Source: an uncultured Alteromonadaceae bacterium (GTDB lineage: Bacteria > Pseudomonadota > Gammaproteobacteria > Enterobacterales > Alteromonadaceae). Taken from it: a stretch of DNA of 64,000 nucleotides. The notes under the pieces are model-generated. The model had not been told where the DNA came from, did no database searches, and worked only from the letters and a program-made list of their open reading frames with translations. Below are positions 44,107 to 52,108 of this stretch, in pieces; positions within the stretch are counted from its first letter, which is position 1; every line of letters starts with the position of its first letter. The position numbers and the translations under genes are program-made. The stretch lies in contig CANMXU010000005.1 of assembly GCA_947501935.1 (NCBI GenBank), positions 62,001 to 126,000 of the forward strand, written 5' to 3'.

Positions 44107-45731
44107 TAACGCGAAATCTCTTGTGTGAAAATAGGTAAACCTTGGTCAACACTATTAGCTAACAGCATTAAAGTTCGGGTATCGGCAATTTCTTTAGCCG
44201 GTAAAGCATGCTGGCGTTGAAATTGTTGAAGCTGGTTTTGTAGTACAAGATCAAAGCTGCTAACTGTTCGCATTGGTCGCTGCTGAGCAAGGCTTAATTT
44301 TTCTTCTAACCATTGCACTAATTCAGGTGCTGATTGCTGATCAATTTTATCGGTAAATTCATTTGCACTATTTTGTGGCGATTGCCAAAAAACAACCGCT
44401 CCACCTTGCCAGTGTTGCTCAAGCCAAGTTTTATCTACCGCTTGCTCAGTTCCGCCAAAATTAAAGCTTAACTGATTTGCTGAGAGCTTGGTCAATACCC
44501 CATAAAAAGCGTCACCTTGACCATCAAAAAACTTAAAAATGGCTGGATAACCTAGCTTGGTTAAACTAGCTAAATTACCTTTATGCCAATAACAATTTAG
44601 CTGATATAAATTTGCTAACTGGCAAGGTTGTTCAATTGTTTCATCTAAAACAATGCGCCATAATTCAAAGAGCTGCGCAACACTCGCCGGCATGCTACGA
44701 CTGTTTTCAATCAATGCTGGCGTAATTAGCTCGGCGCTAGCTTTTTGCTTCTGGCTATTTTCACTCACAGAGATTTTGGCAGAGGTAGTTAATAACATGG
44801 CTTGGTTATTATTACTGCCTTTTTGCCCTAAGCTAAAGCCAAGTGCAGCTGTAATAGCAAAAAATAGCAAAGCAAAGCTTAATAAAGCGGTTTTGGTTTT
44901 CCACCATGGAGTTAACTGATATTCAATACCTAAGGCTTCTTTTGAAGCGCCAAGGATCAAGGCCTTATCAACTTGCATTTTATTCTTACCATAAGCGCCT
45001 AAAAGCGCCCTATCGCACAATAAATTAATTAGCCTTGGAATGCCCTTAGAAAGTTGATGAATGGTTTTTATCGCTCTGTTAGAGAACAAATTTTGCTGAC
45101 AACCTGCCACCAATAAACGGTGTTGAATATATTTTGCTACTTCCTGCTTATTAAGAGGCAATAAATGATAACGTGCGGTGATGCGTTGGGCGAGTTGGCG
45201 AAGGTCTTGGCGCTGTAATAGTTGTTGCAACTCTGGCTGACCAATTAAAATAACCTGTAATAACTTCTTAGTATGGGTTTCTAAATTGGTGAGTAACCTC
45301 AATTGTTCCAATACCTCAGCTTTTAAATGCTGAGCTTCATCAATGATTAATAGGGTATTAATTTCAGCGTGATGGTTTTTTAATAATTTTTCTTGAATTT
45401 TATCGGTCAGAGTTTTTAAGGTTGCGCCGGTTTTACGATAACGAATTTTTAACTCATCACAAATAGTTGCTAATAATTCTTGACTAGAAAGGGTCGGGTT
45501 TAAAATAAAAGCAACTTGGGTATTGTCAGGAATTTGTTCTAATAAACAGCGGCTAATGGTGGTTTTTCCAGTGCCAACTTCGCCGGTGAGTAAAACAAAA
45601 CCGCCCGTTGCCCCTAAGCCATAAGTTAAATGTGCTAACGCTTCTTTATGGCGTTCACTCATAAACAAATAATGCGGATTAGGCGCTATAGAAAAAGGTA
45701 TTTCGTTTAGACCAAAAAAATCTGTATACAT
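44106..45731 (-). CDS. exeA: Type II secretion ATPase GspA/ExeA
   Basis: A 541-aa AAA+ ATPase. Walker A is LLTGEVGTGKTTISR (near residue 47), Walker B is LLIIDEAQHL and a sensor motif is QRITARYHL. One membrane helix follows (LLSFALLFFAITAALGFSLG, about 285-305), with a periplasmic part ending in a peptidoglycan-binding domain (LVLQNQLQQFQRQHALP). This is the ExeA layout; ExeA works with ExeB in secretin assembly. Divergent from cca. Confidence 0.93.
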   Translation of the reverse strand: MYTDFFGLNEIPFSIAPNPHYLFMSERHKEALAHLTYGLGATGGFVLLTGEVGTGKTTISRCLLEQIPDNTQVAFILNPTLSSQELLATICDELKIRYRKTGATLKTLTDKIQEKLLKNHHAEINTLLIIDEAQHLKAEVLEQLRLLTNLETHTKKLLQVILIGQPELQQLLQRQDLRQLAQRITARYHLLPLNKQEVAKYIQHRLLVAGCQQNLFSNRAIKTIHQLSKGIPRLINLLCDRALLGAYGKNKMQVDKALILGASKEALGIEYQLTPWWKTKTALLSFALLFFAITAALGFSLGQKGSNNNQAMLLTTSAKISVSENSQKQKASAELITPALIENSRSMPASVAQLFELWRIVLDETIEQPCQLANLYQLNCYWHKGNLASLTKLGYPAIFKFFDGQGDAFYGVLTKLSANQLSFNFGGTEQAVDKTWLEQHWQGGAVVFWQSPQNSANEFTDKIDQQSAPELVQWLEEKLSLAQQRPMRTVSSFDLVLQNQLQQFQRQHALPAKEIADTRTLMLLANSVDQGLPIFTQEISR

Positions 45732-45855
45732 AAGGCATTTTATTGAAAAATTAGACCCGATGAAATTAACTGTTTAACCACCATAAGTCAAAGTTTGTGC
45801 ACCTAAAGACAAGGCATGTTAAAATTTTTGTTCAATTCTTTTAGGTAGTAAAAAT

Positions 45856-47124
45856 TTGTCAGCAATTAATTTAGATCTTTTAACCTCATTTCAGCCACAC
45901 TTTTACTTAGTAGGCGGCGCTGTGCGAGACGGTTTATTAAATTTACCGATAAAAGATAAAGATTATTTAGTGGTAGGTTTATCTGCCGAGCAAATGCTTA
46001 GTGCTGGCTTTACTGCTGTTGGTAAAGACTTTCCGGTATTCTTACATCCGCAAACCAAAGAAGAATATGCACTAGCGCGGACCGAGAAAAAACAAGGCCA
46101 AGGTTATACTGGTTTTATTTGTTACTCATCCCCTGACGTTAGCATTGAAGAAGACTTACAGCGTAGAGATTTAACCATCAATGCCATAGCACTAGCCGCT
46201 AATGGCGATATAATTGACCCCTACCAAGGGCAAGATGATTTAAACAAGCGCATACTTCGTCATGTATCCGATGCTTTTATTGAAGACCCTTTAAGAGTAT
46301 TGCGGGTCGCACGTTTTGCTGGCCGTTTTCGTCATTTAAATTTTATTATTGCAGAAGAAACCTTAGCCCTAATGCAAAAAATTAGTGCAAGCGGTGAATT
46401 ATCAAGTTTATCAGCTGAGCGTATTTGGCAAGAAATGCATCGCGCATTAGGTCAAGACAACCCTGAGGTATTTTTTAATACCCTGCAACAATGTGGCGCT
46501 TTAAAGGCTATTTGGCCCGATCTTGACAAGCTTTGGGGCATTCCCAACCCTGCCCTGTGGCACCCTGAGATATGTAGTGGTTTACATAGTATGATGGTGG
46601 TTGAACAAGCGGCAAAATTATCAGATAAAACCAGCGTTCGTTTTGCTGCGCTTTGTCATGATCTTGGCAAGGGCATTACCCCTAGTGATAAATACCCAAG
46701 TCATCATGGTCATGAAAAATCAGGCTTACCACTAGTAGAAAAAATTTGTACGCAGTTAAAGATCCCTAATGATCATAAAAAGCTGGCGTTAAAAGTTTGT
46801 GAATTTCATTTACACTGCCATAAAGCTTTTCAATTAAAAGCGGCGACCTTATTAAAAGTTTTAAATAGCCTCGACGTTTGGCGCAATAAAGAAATATTTG
46901 AAGATTTCATTTTAGCCTGTAAAGCTGACTTTTTAGGGCGTTTAGGTTTTGAGAATAAAGACTACCCACAAGCAGACTTTCTAAAAGATGTGATGAATGC
47001 AGCTGTGGCTGTTCAAGCAAGAGAATTTGTTGAGCAGGGCTTAACCGGGGTAAAAATTAAGCAGGCATTAGAACAAGCCCGGCTTAATGCAATAAAAGCA
47101 GTAATTAAAAACTATCAGCAATAG
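45856..47124 (+). CDS. cca: CCA tRNA nucleotidyltransferase with HD domain
   Basis: A 422-aa class II nucleotidyltransferase. The active site is FYLVGGAVRDGLLN followed by KDKDYLVVG (the DxD metal pair). EDLQRRDLTINAIAL and EDPLRVLRVARFAGRF are typical RNA-binding-domain blocks, and the C-terminal HD phosphohydrolase has ALCHDLGKG and HHGHEKSG. It adds or repairs the tRNA 3' CCA. The start is TTG 45856: no ATG or GTG lies before the active-site block, and AGGT sits about 10 bp upstream. Confidence 0.95.
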   Translation: MSAINLDLLTSFQPHFYLVGGAVRDGLLNLPIKDKDYLVVGLSAEQMLSAGFTAVGKDFPVFLHPQTKEEYALARTEKKQGQGYTGFICYSSPDVSIEEDLQRRDLTINAIALAANGDIIDPYQGQDDLNKRILRHVSDAFIEDPLRVLRVARFAGRFRHLNFIIAEETLALMQKISASGELSSLSAERIWQEMHRALGQDNPEVFFNTLQQCGALKAIWPDLDKLWGIPNPALWHPEICSGLHSMMVVEQAAKLSDKTSVRFAALCHDLGKGITPSDKYPSHHGHEKSGLPLVEKICTQLKIPNDHKKLALKVCEFHLHCHKAFQLKAATLLKVLNSLDVWRNKEIFEDFILACKADFLGRLGFENKDYPQADFLKDVMNAAVAVQAREFVEQGLTGVKIKQALEQARLNAIKAVIKNYQQ

Positions 47125-47169
47125 CTAGCGAAGCCGTTATTTTAGAAGTAACAAAGTTACGTAAAAATA

Positions 47170-47388
47170 TTACGCAACAAAGTCGATAGATAAGATTCGG
47201 TCGCCAACTTTATTTAATATATCAACTTCACCATCGCACACTGCAACGATTGATTTACCACGCCTAAACTCATCAGAAATAATCACTCTACCCTGATTAT
47301 TTTCAGGAAAAGTAATAACTTGATGATGAAGTTCCAATGACGCTTCATGATAATAAATAACAGTAACTTCGCGTTTCTCAGTATTCAT
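47170..47388 (-). CDS. Small conserved protein (TIGR02922-like)
   Basis: A 72-aa beta-rich protein (VTVIYYHEASLELHHQVITFPEN, RVIISDEFRRGKSIVAVCDGEVDILNKVGDRIL). It resembles a small conserved family of Alteromonadales and Vibrionales known as TIGR02922; the match is from memory of the pattern. Cytosolic, no known function. Convergent with cca; stops 45 bp from it. Confidence 0.65.
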   Translation of the reverse strand: MNTEKREVTVIYYHEASLELHHQVITFPENNQGRVIISDEFRRGKSIVAVCDGEVDILNKVGDRILSIDFVA

Positions 47389-47909
47389 ATTACAGCTTTG
47401 CTTTTAAATATTGTTGTCGACTATACACTAAAAAAAGCCGAATAATGTAACAAATTTGAAAATAAAAGTTCAAAAAACCAGCTTTTTTTGTTGGTTATTT
47501 GACGACATGTAATGTTTAAATATATGGATGTTCACTTTTTTCGCCAATTAAAACCAAACAAAAATTGCACATAAAAACAACAAACATATAAAACACTCCA
47601 CCAACAAACTGAACAAAAGTTCAACTTAAAAACCATTTAAAACTATTTACAAAGACAAAATTTACCAAACACGACTAAAGTCTATTTTTCATACCATGTC
47701 GTTCTAGTAACAATTACTATGTTATTGAGCATATTGTTCAGTTCAACAAAATAGAATAAAACTCAATATTGATAGGCCGAAATTCACAGATAAAAATAGC
47801 TTAGAATATTTGGCTATAAAAAATACTATAAATAATACTATACGGCATTTAGTTACTATTACAGTAGTTTTATAGCTAAGATATTTTTCTTAAGAAAGGA
47901 AGAATAATG
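47389..47909. other. AT-rich intergenic region, no gene seen
   Basis: About 520 bp of very AT-rich DNA between the small conserved gene and the MITE. Only short structure was found, such as TGAACAAAAGTTCA near 47609-47622. It may hold the promoter of the small gene; no RNA gene was recognised. Confidence 0.6.
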
Positions 47910-48272
47910 CTAGGTGCTGTTGATCTTTCGAGATTACTTTTACAGCAATATGCTTGATATTCAGGCAAGACAGAGCATGTGAAGTGTAGCTGGCGCGGCT
48001 TTCTCTCCTGAGTAGCTCTACCTTCTGCATCCATGCAGTCGTACATGAACATGCGATAACGCCGTATAAATTTCAAACAAATGCTGCCCTTTGGCTTCAT
48101 TTAAAACGGATTTACTCTTTGTTGCCTACATGGATGTAGGTACTTAGCGTGAGCAGGATGCGTAAGCTGTGCTCGCTTTTGAAATAGAATAACTATGATA
48201 CAAAGCTCGCGCCGCGATTAAATCCGTTTTAAATTGAATAAATTTTAACCCTGAAAGATCAACAGCCCCTAG
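47910..48272. mobile_element. MITE (355 bp) with 16-bp terminal inverted repeats and CTAG target duplication
   Basis: The left end GTGCTGTTGATCTTTC (47914-47929) and the right end, read inward as GGGCTGTTGATCTTTC (48253-48268), are terminal inverted repeats with one mismatch. The 4-bp CTAG occurs directly outside each (47910-47913 and 48269-48272), as left by IS5-group transposases. Inside, a second inverted pair, ATTTAAAACGGATTTA near 48100-48115 and its complement near 48219-48234, and a hairpin CCTACATGGATGTAGG are seen. No transposase is encoded, so it would need one in trans. Confidence 0.82.
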
Positions 48273-48337
48273 AATTAAAACCGCTGCGCATAGCAATTAT
48301 GAACGCAGCGGGTTTCAATTACTGAATTTATAAAGTT

Positions 48338-49636
48338 CTACTTAGACCAAGTCTTCATTTTATGACCTTTGAGCGCATAAAATAGAATAAATAAATAACA
48401 AGGAAATAGCACCAAGTAACCGCCTTGCATACCTAAGTCAGTAGCTGAGCTCATTCCTCCCCAAAACAATGGGCCAAAAGCGCCGCCAGAAATCCCCATA
48501 ACCAATAATGCCGAGCCGGTACTGGTTAGTTTACCTAACCCAGATAATGCTAGTGGAAATACTGCCGGCCATACAATCGCATTAGCTAAGCCTAAAAAAG
48601 CAATCATTAGCAAGGTATCTGGTAATTGAGCAATACCTAAAGGCGCAAGAAGAACATTAGCAATTAAGTAAGAATTATTATCCCCCCAAACAATGCCAAC
48701 AGTTAATAACAGCCCAAGTATTGCTGAAACCATCAAGGCATTTTGCTGACTAATAAAGCGGGGAATTAGCGCTATTCCTAAAATATAACCAATAACCATA
48801 CACGCCATGGTATATGAAGTCATTACGCTATAATCTTCAACACCCAGTGATAAAGCAAAGGTGCCAATTGTATCACCAGCTATTACCTCAACAGCGACAT
48901 AGAAAAATAGCGCAACAACACCTAAAGCCAAATTTGGGTGTGCTAGGGTTGCTTTCACATGACCTGCTTCTTTATCGCCTTCGTGCTCTTCACTTTCCAG
49001 CTCAGGCAAAGGCGACTTAAGTACAGCTAAAGCTAATAAACCAATAAACACAGCCATACCTAAATATGGGAAAACTAAGGAGTTGGCCATAGAGTCAATT
49101 TCACTTTGGCTTAATTCACCAGAAACTTCACTAAAACCACTTAAAATTAAGGCCGTAAATACCAGTGGCGCAATAACACCGGCACTTTTATTCAAAATAC
49201 CCATAATACTAATACGTGCCGCAGCAGACTCTTCCGGCCCTAAACGCACAACATACGGGTTAACAGCAGTTTGCAATAAAGTAATACCTGTGCCCATGAC
49301 CAATTGTGCGAATAAAAACAATACAAATACTTGAGTTTTCGCCGCAGGAATAAATAATAAACCAGCAAGCATCATAGTGCCCATACCAAGCGCCATGCCC
49401 TTCTTATAACCTATTTTTTCAATAATAGTGGCTGATGGCAGCGCTGCGAAAGTTACCGCAATATAGAAAGAGAATAAAATTAAAGAAGCTTGAAAAGGAG
49501 TAAGCTGTAAAATTTGCTGCAGGTATGGCATTAATGAGCCATTTAACCAGGTTGCAAAACCCAATATAAAAAATAAACCGGCAACTATTGCCATAGGTAA
49601 AGCATTAGTTTTTGGCTTTTCGTTGGTTACTGTCAT
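48338..49636 (-). CDS. nagP: N-acetylglucosamine MFS transporter (NagP-like)
   Basis: A sugar transporter of about 432 aa from the FucP branch of the MFS, with twelve hydrophobic segments. Typical blocks are GLFFILGFATWLNGSLMPYLQ at the start and LLQTAVNPYVVRLGPEESAAARISIMGILN in helix 4. Its place after nagK and nagA points to N-acetylglucosamine uptake, as known for NagP in Shewanella. ATG 49636 gives a better distance (8 bp) to GAGGAAG than ATG 49642. Confidence 0.9.
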   Translation of the reverse strand: MTVTNEKPKTNALPMAIVAGLFFILGFATWLNGSLMPYLQQILQLTPFQASLILFSFYIAVTFAALPSATIIEKIGYKKGMALGMGTMMLAGLLFIPAAKTQVFVLFLFAQLVMGTGITLLQTAVNPYVVRLGPEESAAARISIMGILNKSAGVIAPLVFTALILSGFSEVSGELSQSEIDSMANSLVFPYLGMAVFIGLLALAVLKSPLPELESEEHEGDKEAGHVKATLAHPNLALGVVALFFYVAVEVIAGDTIGTFALSLGVEDYSVMTSYTMACMVIGYILGIALIPRFISQQNALMVSAILGLLLTVGIVWGDNNSYLIANVLLAPLGIAQLPDTLLMIAFLGLANAIVWPAVFPLALSGLGKLTSTGSALLVMGISGGAFGPLFWGGMSSATDLGMQGGYLVLFPCYLFILFYALKGHKMKTWSK

Positions 49637-49720
49637 TTCCATAACTTCCTCATTTTCTGCGTTAATATATTGTTGTAAGACTTATTGTTGTAATACCAAT
49701 AAAGTGCACTGTTTCAACAT

Positions 49721-50881
49721 TTAGTTATTTTTATACTTTTGAAAAACCGGCTGGCCCGAAATCCAAGTAGCTTGCACGCTAAAATCATCATCTAAAATAA
49801 CAAAGTCAGCTTGCGAGCCGACCATTAAGTTTCCGCGAATAGCCGACTGATTAATATAATCAGCAGGATACTGCCCCGCCATTCTAAGTGCTTCATCAAG
49901 GGGAAGATTTAAACCAATATGAGCATTTTTAACCGCAGTTGCCATATCAAGTACAGAGCCTGCCAGCTCACCTGTGGTTGAAGTTAGCTTGCCATTTTCT
50001 AGAAATACAGTACGGTCAAAAAATGCGAATTCAGTATCGTTTGTGCCTACAGGCGGCATGGCATCAGTAACTAAAAACACCTTACCCTTAGGTTTACTTT
50101 TTAACGCTAATAGACAACTGGCATAATCAACATGATGACCATCAACAATTAAACCACAACTGGCTTGGTCGTTAAGTAAAGCGCAACCGGTAACCCCCGC
50201 TGCTCGCCCTTGTATTGGCGACATTGCATTGTATAAATGGGTAAAACCATCAGCACCAGCAGTAAGGGCGTTTTGTGCAGTAGCAAAATCAGCATTGGTA
50301 TGACCTAAGCATACTTTAATGCCTAAGTTGACCATTCGCGTAATATCTTGCGCTGCCACCGTTTCTGGCGCTAGCGTTACTAAAATTTGACCTATATCTT
50401 TTCGCGATAATATTTGCCATTCGGCGGCCGTTATTTCACGAATATAATCAGCACTATGCGCGCCCTTTTTCGCAACAGATAAATGCGGCCCTTCAAAGTG
50501 AATGCCTAATATACCGGGTGTTTTTTCTTTAATCGCCGTAGCAATCGCATCGGCAGCTTGCGCCATGACGCTGACTTTATCGGTGATCAAGGTGGGCAAC
50601 ATTGCTGTGGTACCAAATTGAGCATGTGCGCTCATAATGGTTTGAATATTATTCAGCGAAGGAGAGTCATTCAATAACGCCCCGCCACCGCCATTAACTT
50701 GTAAGTCAATAAAGCCGGGGACCACTAAACCTTCAGCAATACCTTGTGCATCAGATACATTTGTATCTATTGCGATAATTTGACCATTTGAAATGGTTAA
50801 CACATGATTATCTAAAAAGTTATCACCATCAAAAAGGCGACGAGCATGTAAGCGAAAGTGCTTTTGAGGAATATTAGACAT
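49721..50881 (-). CDS. nagA: N-acetylglucosamine-6-phosphate deacetylase
   Basis: A 386-aa amidohydrolase. It has the metal site VVPGFIDLQVNGGGG, FEGPHLSVAKKGAH with the catalytic Glu, KVCLGHTNADF, and GFTHLYNAMSPI. Catalytic Asp is in LVTDAMPPVGT. It deacetylates GlcNAc-6-phosphate to glucosamine-6-phosphate. ATG 50881 is preferred to 50887 for its 8-bp distance from AAGAG. It lies between nagK and nagP in one leftward unit. Confidence 0.95.
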   Translation of the reverse strand: MSNIPQKHFRLHARRLFDGDNFLDNHVLTISNGQIIAIDTNVSDAQGIAEGLVVPGFIDLQVNGGGGALLNDSPSLNNIQTIMSAHAQFGTTAMLPTLITDKVSVMAQAADAIATAIKEKTPGILGIHFEGPHLSVAKKGAHSADYIREITAAEWQILSRKDIGQILVTLAPETVAAQDITRMVNLGIKVCLGHTNADFATAQNALTAGADGFTHLYNAMSPIQGRAAGVTGCALLNDQASCGLIVDGHHVDYASCLLALKSKPKGKVFLVTDAMPPVGTNDTEFAFFDRTVFLENGKLTSTTGELAGSVLDMATAVKNAHIGLNLPLDEALRMAGQYPADYINQSAIRGNLMVGSQADFVILDDDFSVQATWISGQPVFQKYKNN

Positions 50882-50990
50882 CAGCATAACTCTTGATATT
50901 AAATAGTGTGAAAAACATGAACGACATAACCTGCACCTTTAGATAATTAACAATAGAAAACTATTCTGCTATGAATACGTTTTGAACATA

Positions 50991-51896
50991 TTAACTACTT
51001 GCTAATAATGAATATTGTTGCTGTGCATACAATACCGAGCCCATTTCAGGAGCACTAAGTGGCTCTGATAATTTTGCTTTAATATCGTCAGCTAACCATG
51101 GTTGAATACTTGAACTTAAGCCGCCAATCATCGACATTCTTGGCGGGTTTTGCTGCCATAACCTGCGAGCGACGCCATTTATATAGTCAGCACCTTCTTC
51201 GATTATTTCTATCGCAATTGCATCACCTTCTTTGGCTGCCGCAAAGACAATCCCAGCTAAACGCGCATAATAGGTTGCAGGTTTGCCAGCAATGGCTTCA
51301 ACTAAAGCGACATCATCTTTCACACAAAGTAAGTTCAACAGCTTTTCAGTGATAGCGGTTGGCTCAATTAAACCATCCATCGACAATAAAACATGTTTCG
51401 CCGCTTGTAAGCCAAACCATGCGCCACTGCCTTTATCGCCATGAGGAAAACCATGTGCGCCAATAATAACTTCTTTATTATCAACATAAGAGAAACCGCA
51501 AGAGCCAGTGCCGGTGATCATTACCGCGCCGTCTGCCCCCTGATGAGCACCTAAACAAGCAATTAGTAAGTCTGTGGCTAAAAACATCTTTTTAAACGGA
51601 TGCTGCCAAGCTGACATTTGCTCAAAAAGTACTGGCAAGTTAACACCCGCAAGGCCAACACCTGCAATAACGTCACTTAAATCGGTATCAGTTAAACCTG
51701 CGTCTGCAAGTGCTAACTTAGCTGATTCAATAATAGAATTGGTTGCCTGCTCAAAACCATGCAACGGGTTGCCTGGTCCAGCAATGCCGGTACCTAATAT
51801 TTGATTATCAACTGATACTACAATCGCTTTACACTTAGTGCCGCCACCGTCGATACCTAAAAATATATTGTTGTTTTTACCACTGCTGTTTAGCAT
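50991..51896 (-). CDS. nagK: N-acetylglucosamine kinase, BadF/BadG family
   Basis: A 301-aa ASKHA-fold kinase. FLGIDGGGTKCKAIVV is phosphate-1, AVMITGTGSCGFSY phosphate-2, and FPHGDKGSGAWFGLQA a family hallmark of eukaryote-like GlcNAc kinases. It phosphorylates GlcNAc at O6 after uptake by NagP. A NagR-type operator lies about 100 bp upstream, so this is probably the first gene of the nagK-nagA-nagP unit. Confidence 0.93.
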   Translation of the reverse strand: MLNSSGKNNNIFLGIDGGGTKCKAIVVSVDNQILGTGIAGPGNPLHGFEQATNSIIESAKLALADAGLTDTDLSDVIAGVGLAGVNLPVLFEQMSAWQHPFKKMFLATDLLIACLGAHQGADGAVMITGTGSCGFSYVDNKEVIIGAHGFPHGDKGSGAWFGLQAAKHVLLSMDGLIEPTAITEKLLNLLCVKDDVALVEAIAGKPATYYARLAGIVFAAAKEGDAIAIEIIEEGADYINGVARRLWQQNPPRMSMIGGLSSSIQPWLADDIKAKLSEPLSAPEMGSVLYAQQQYSLLASS

Positions 51897-51992
51897 ACCG
51901 ACCTCATGTCACTTCCAATTATTCACTCTTTATATTAATTTTGCGTATTTTACGCGTAGAGCTTATTTGTTATCTGTACTCATATTACCATA

Positions 51993-52010
51993 AATGACAG
52001 CGTTGTCATT
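51993..52010. promoter_or_regulatory. NagR-type operator upstream of nagK
   Basis: AATGACAGCGTTGTCATT, an 18-bp palindrome with a single mismatch pair at the centre and the central CG typical of LacI-family operators. The same core occurs before the TonB receptor gene and before pgi. Confidence 0.8.
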
Positions 52011-52108
52011 TACTTTCTAGCACAAATTGATACATTTTATTTTAAAGCGCTGTGAAACAAGATTAATATATTGTTATTCCACAGCTTTATTTGATTCTAG
52101 TTGATGTA

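Noticed and set aside
47876..48100. A 74-codon frame on the minus strand
   Set aside because: It starts inside the MITE and runs out through its left end; no ribosome site or known domain is seen, so it is taken as a chance frame of the element.
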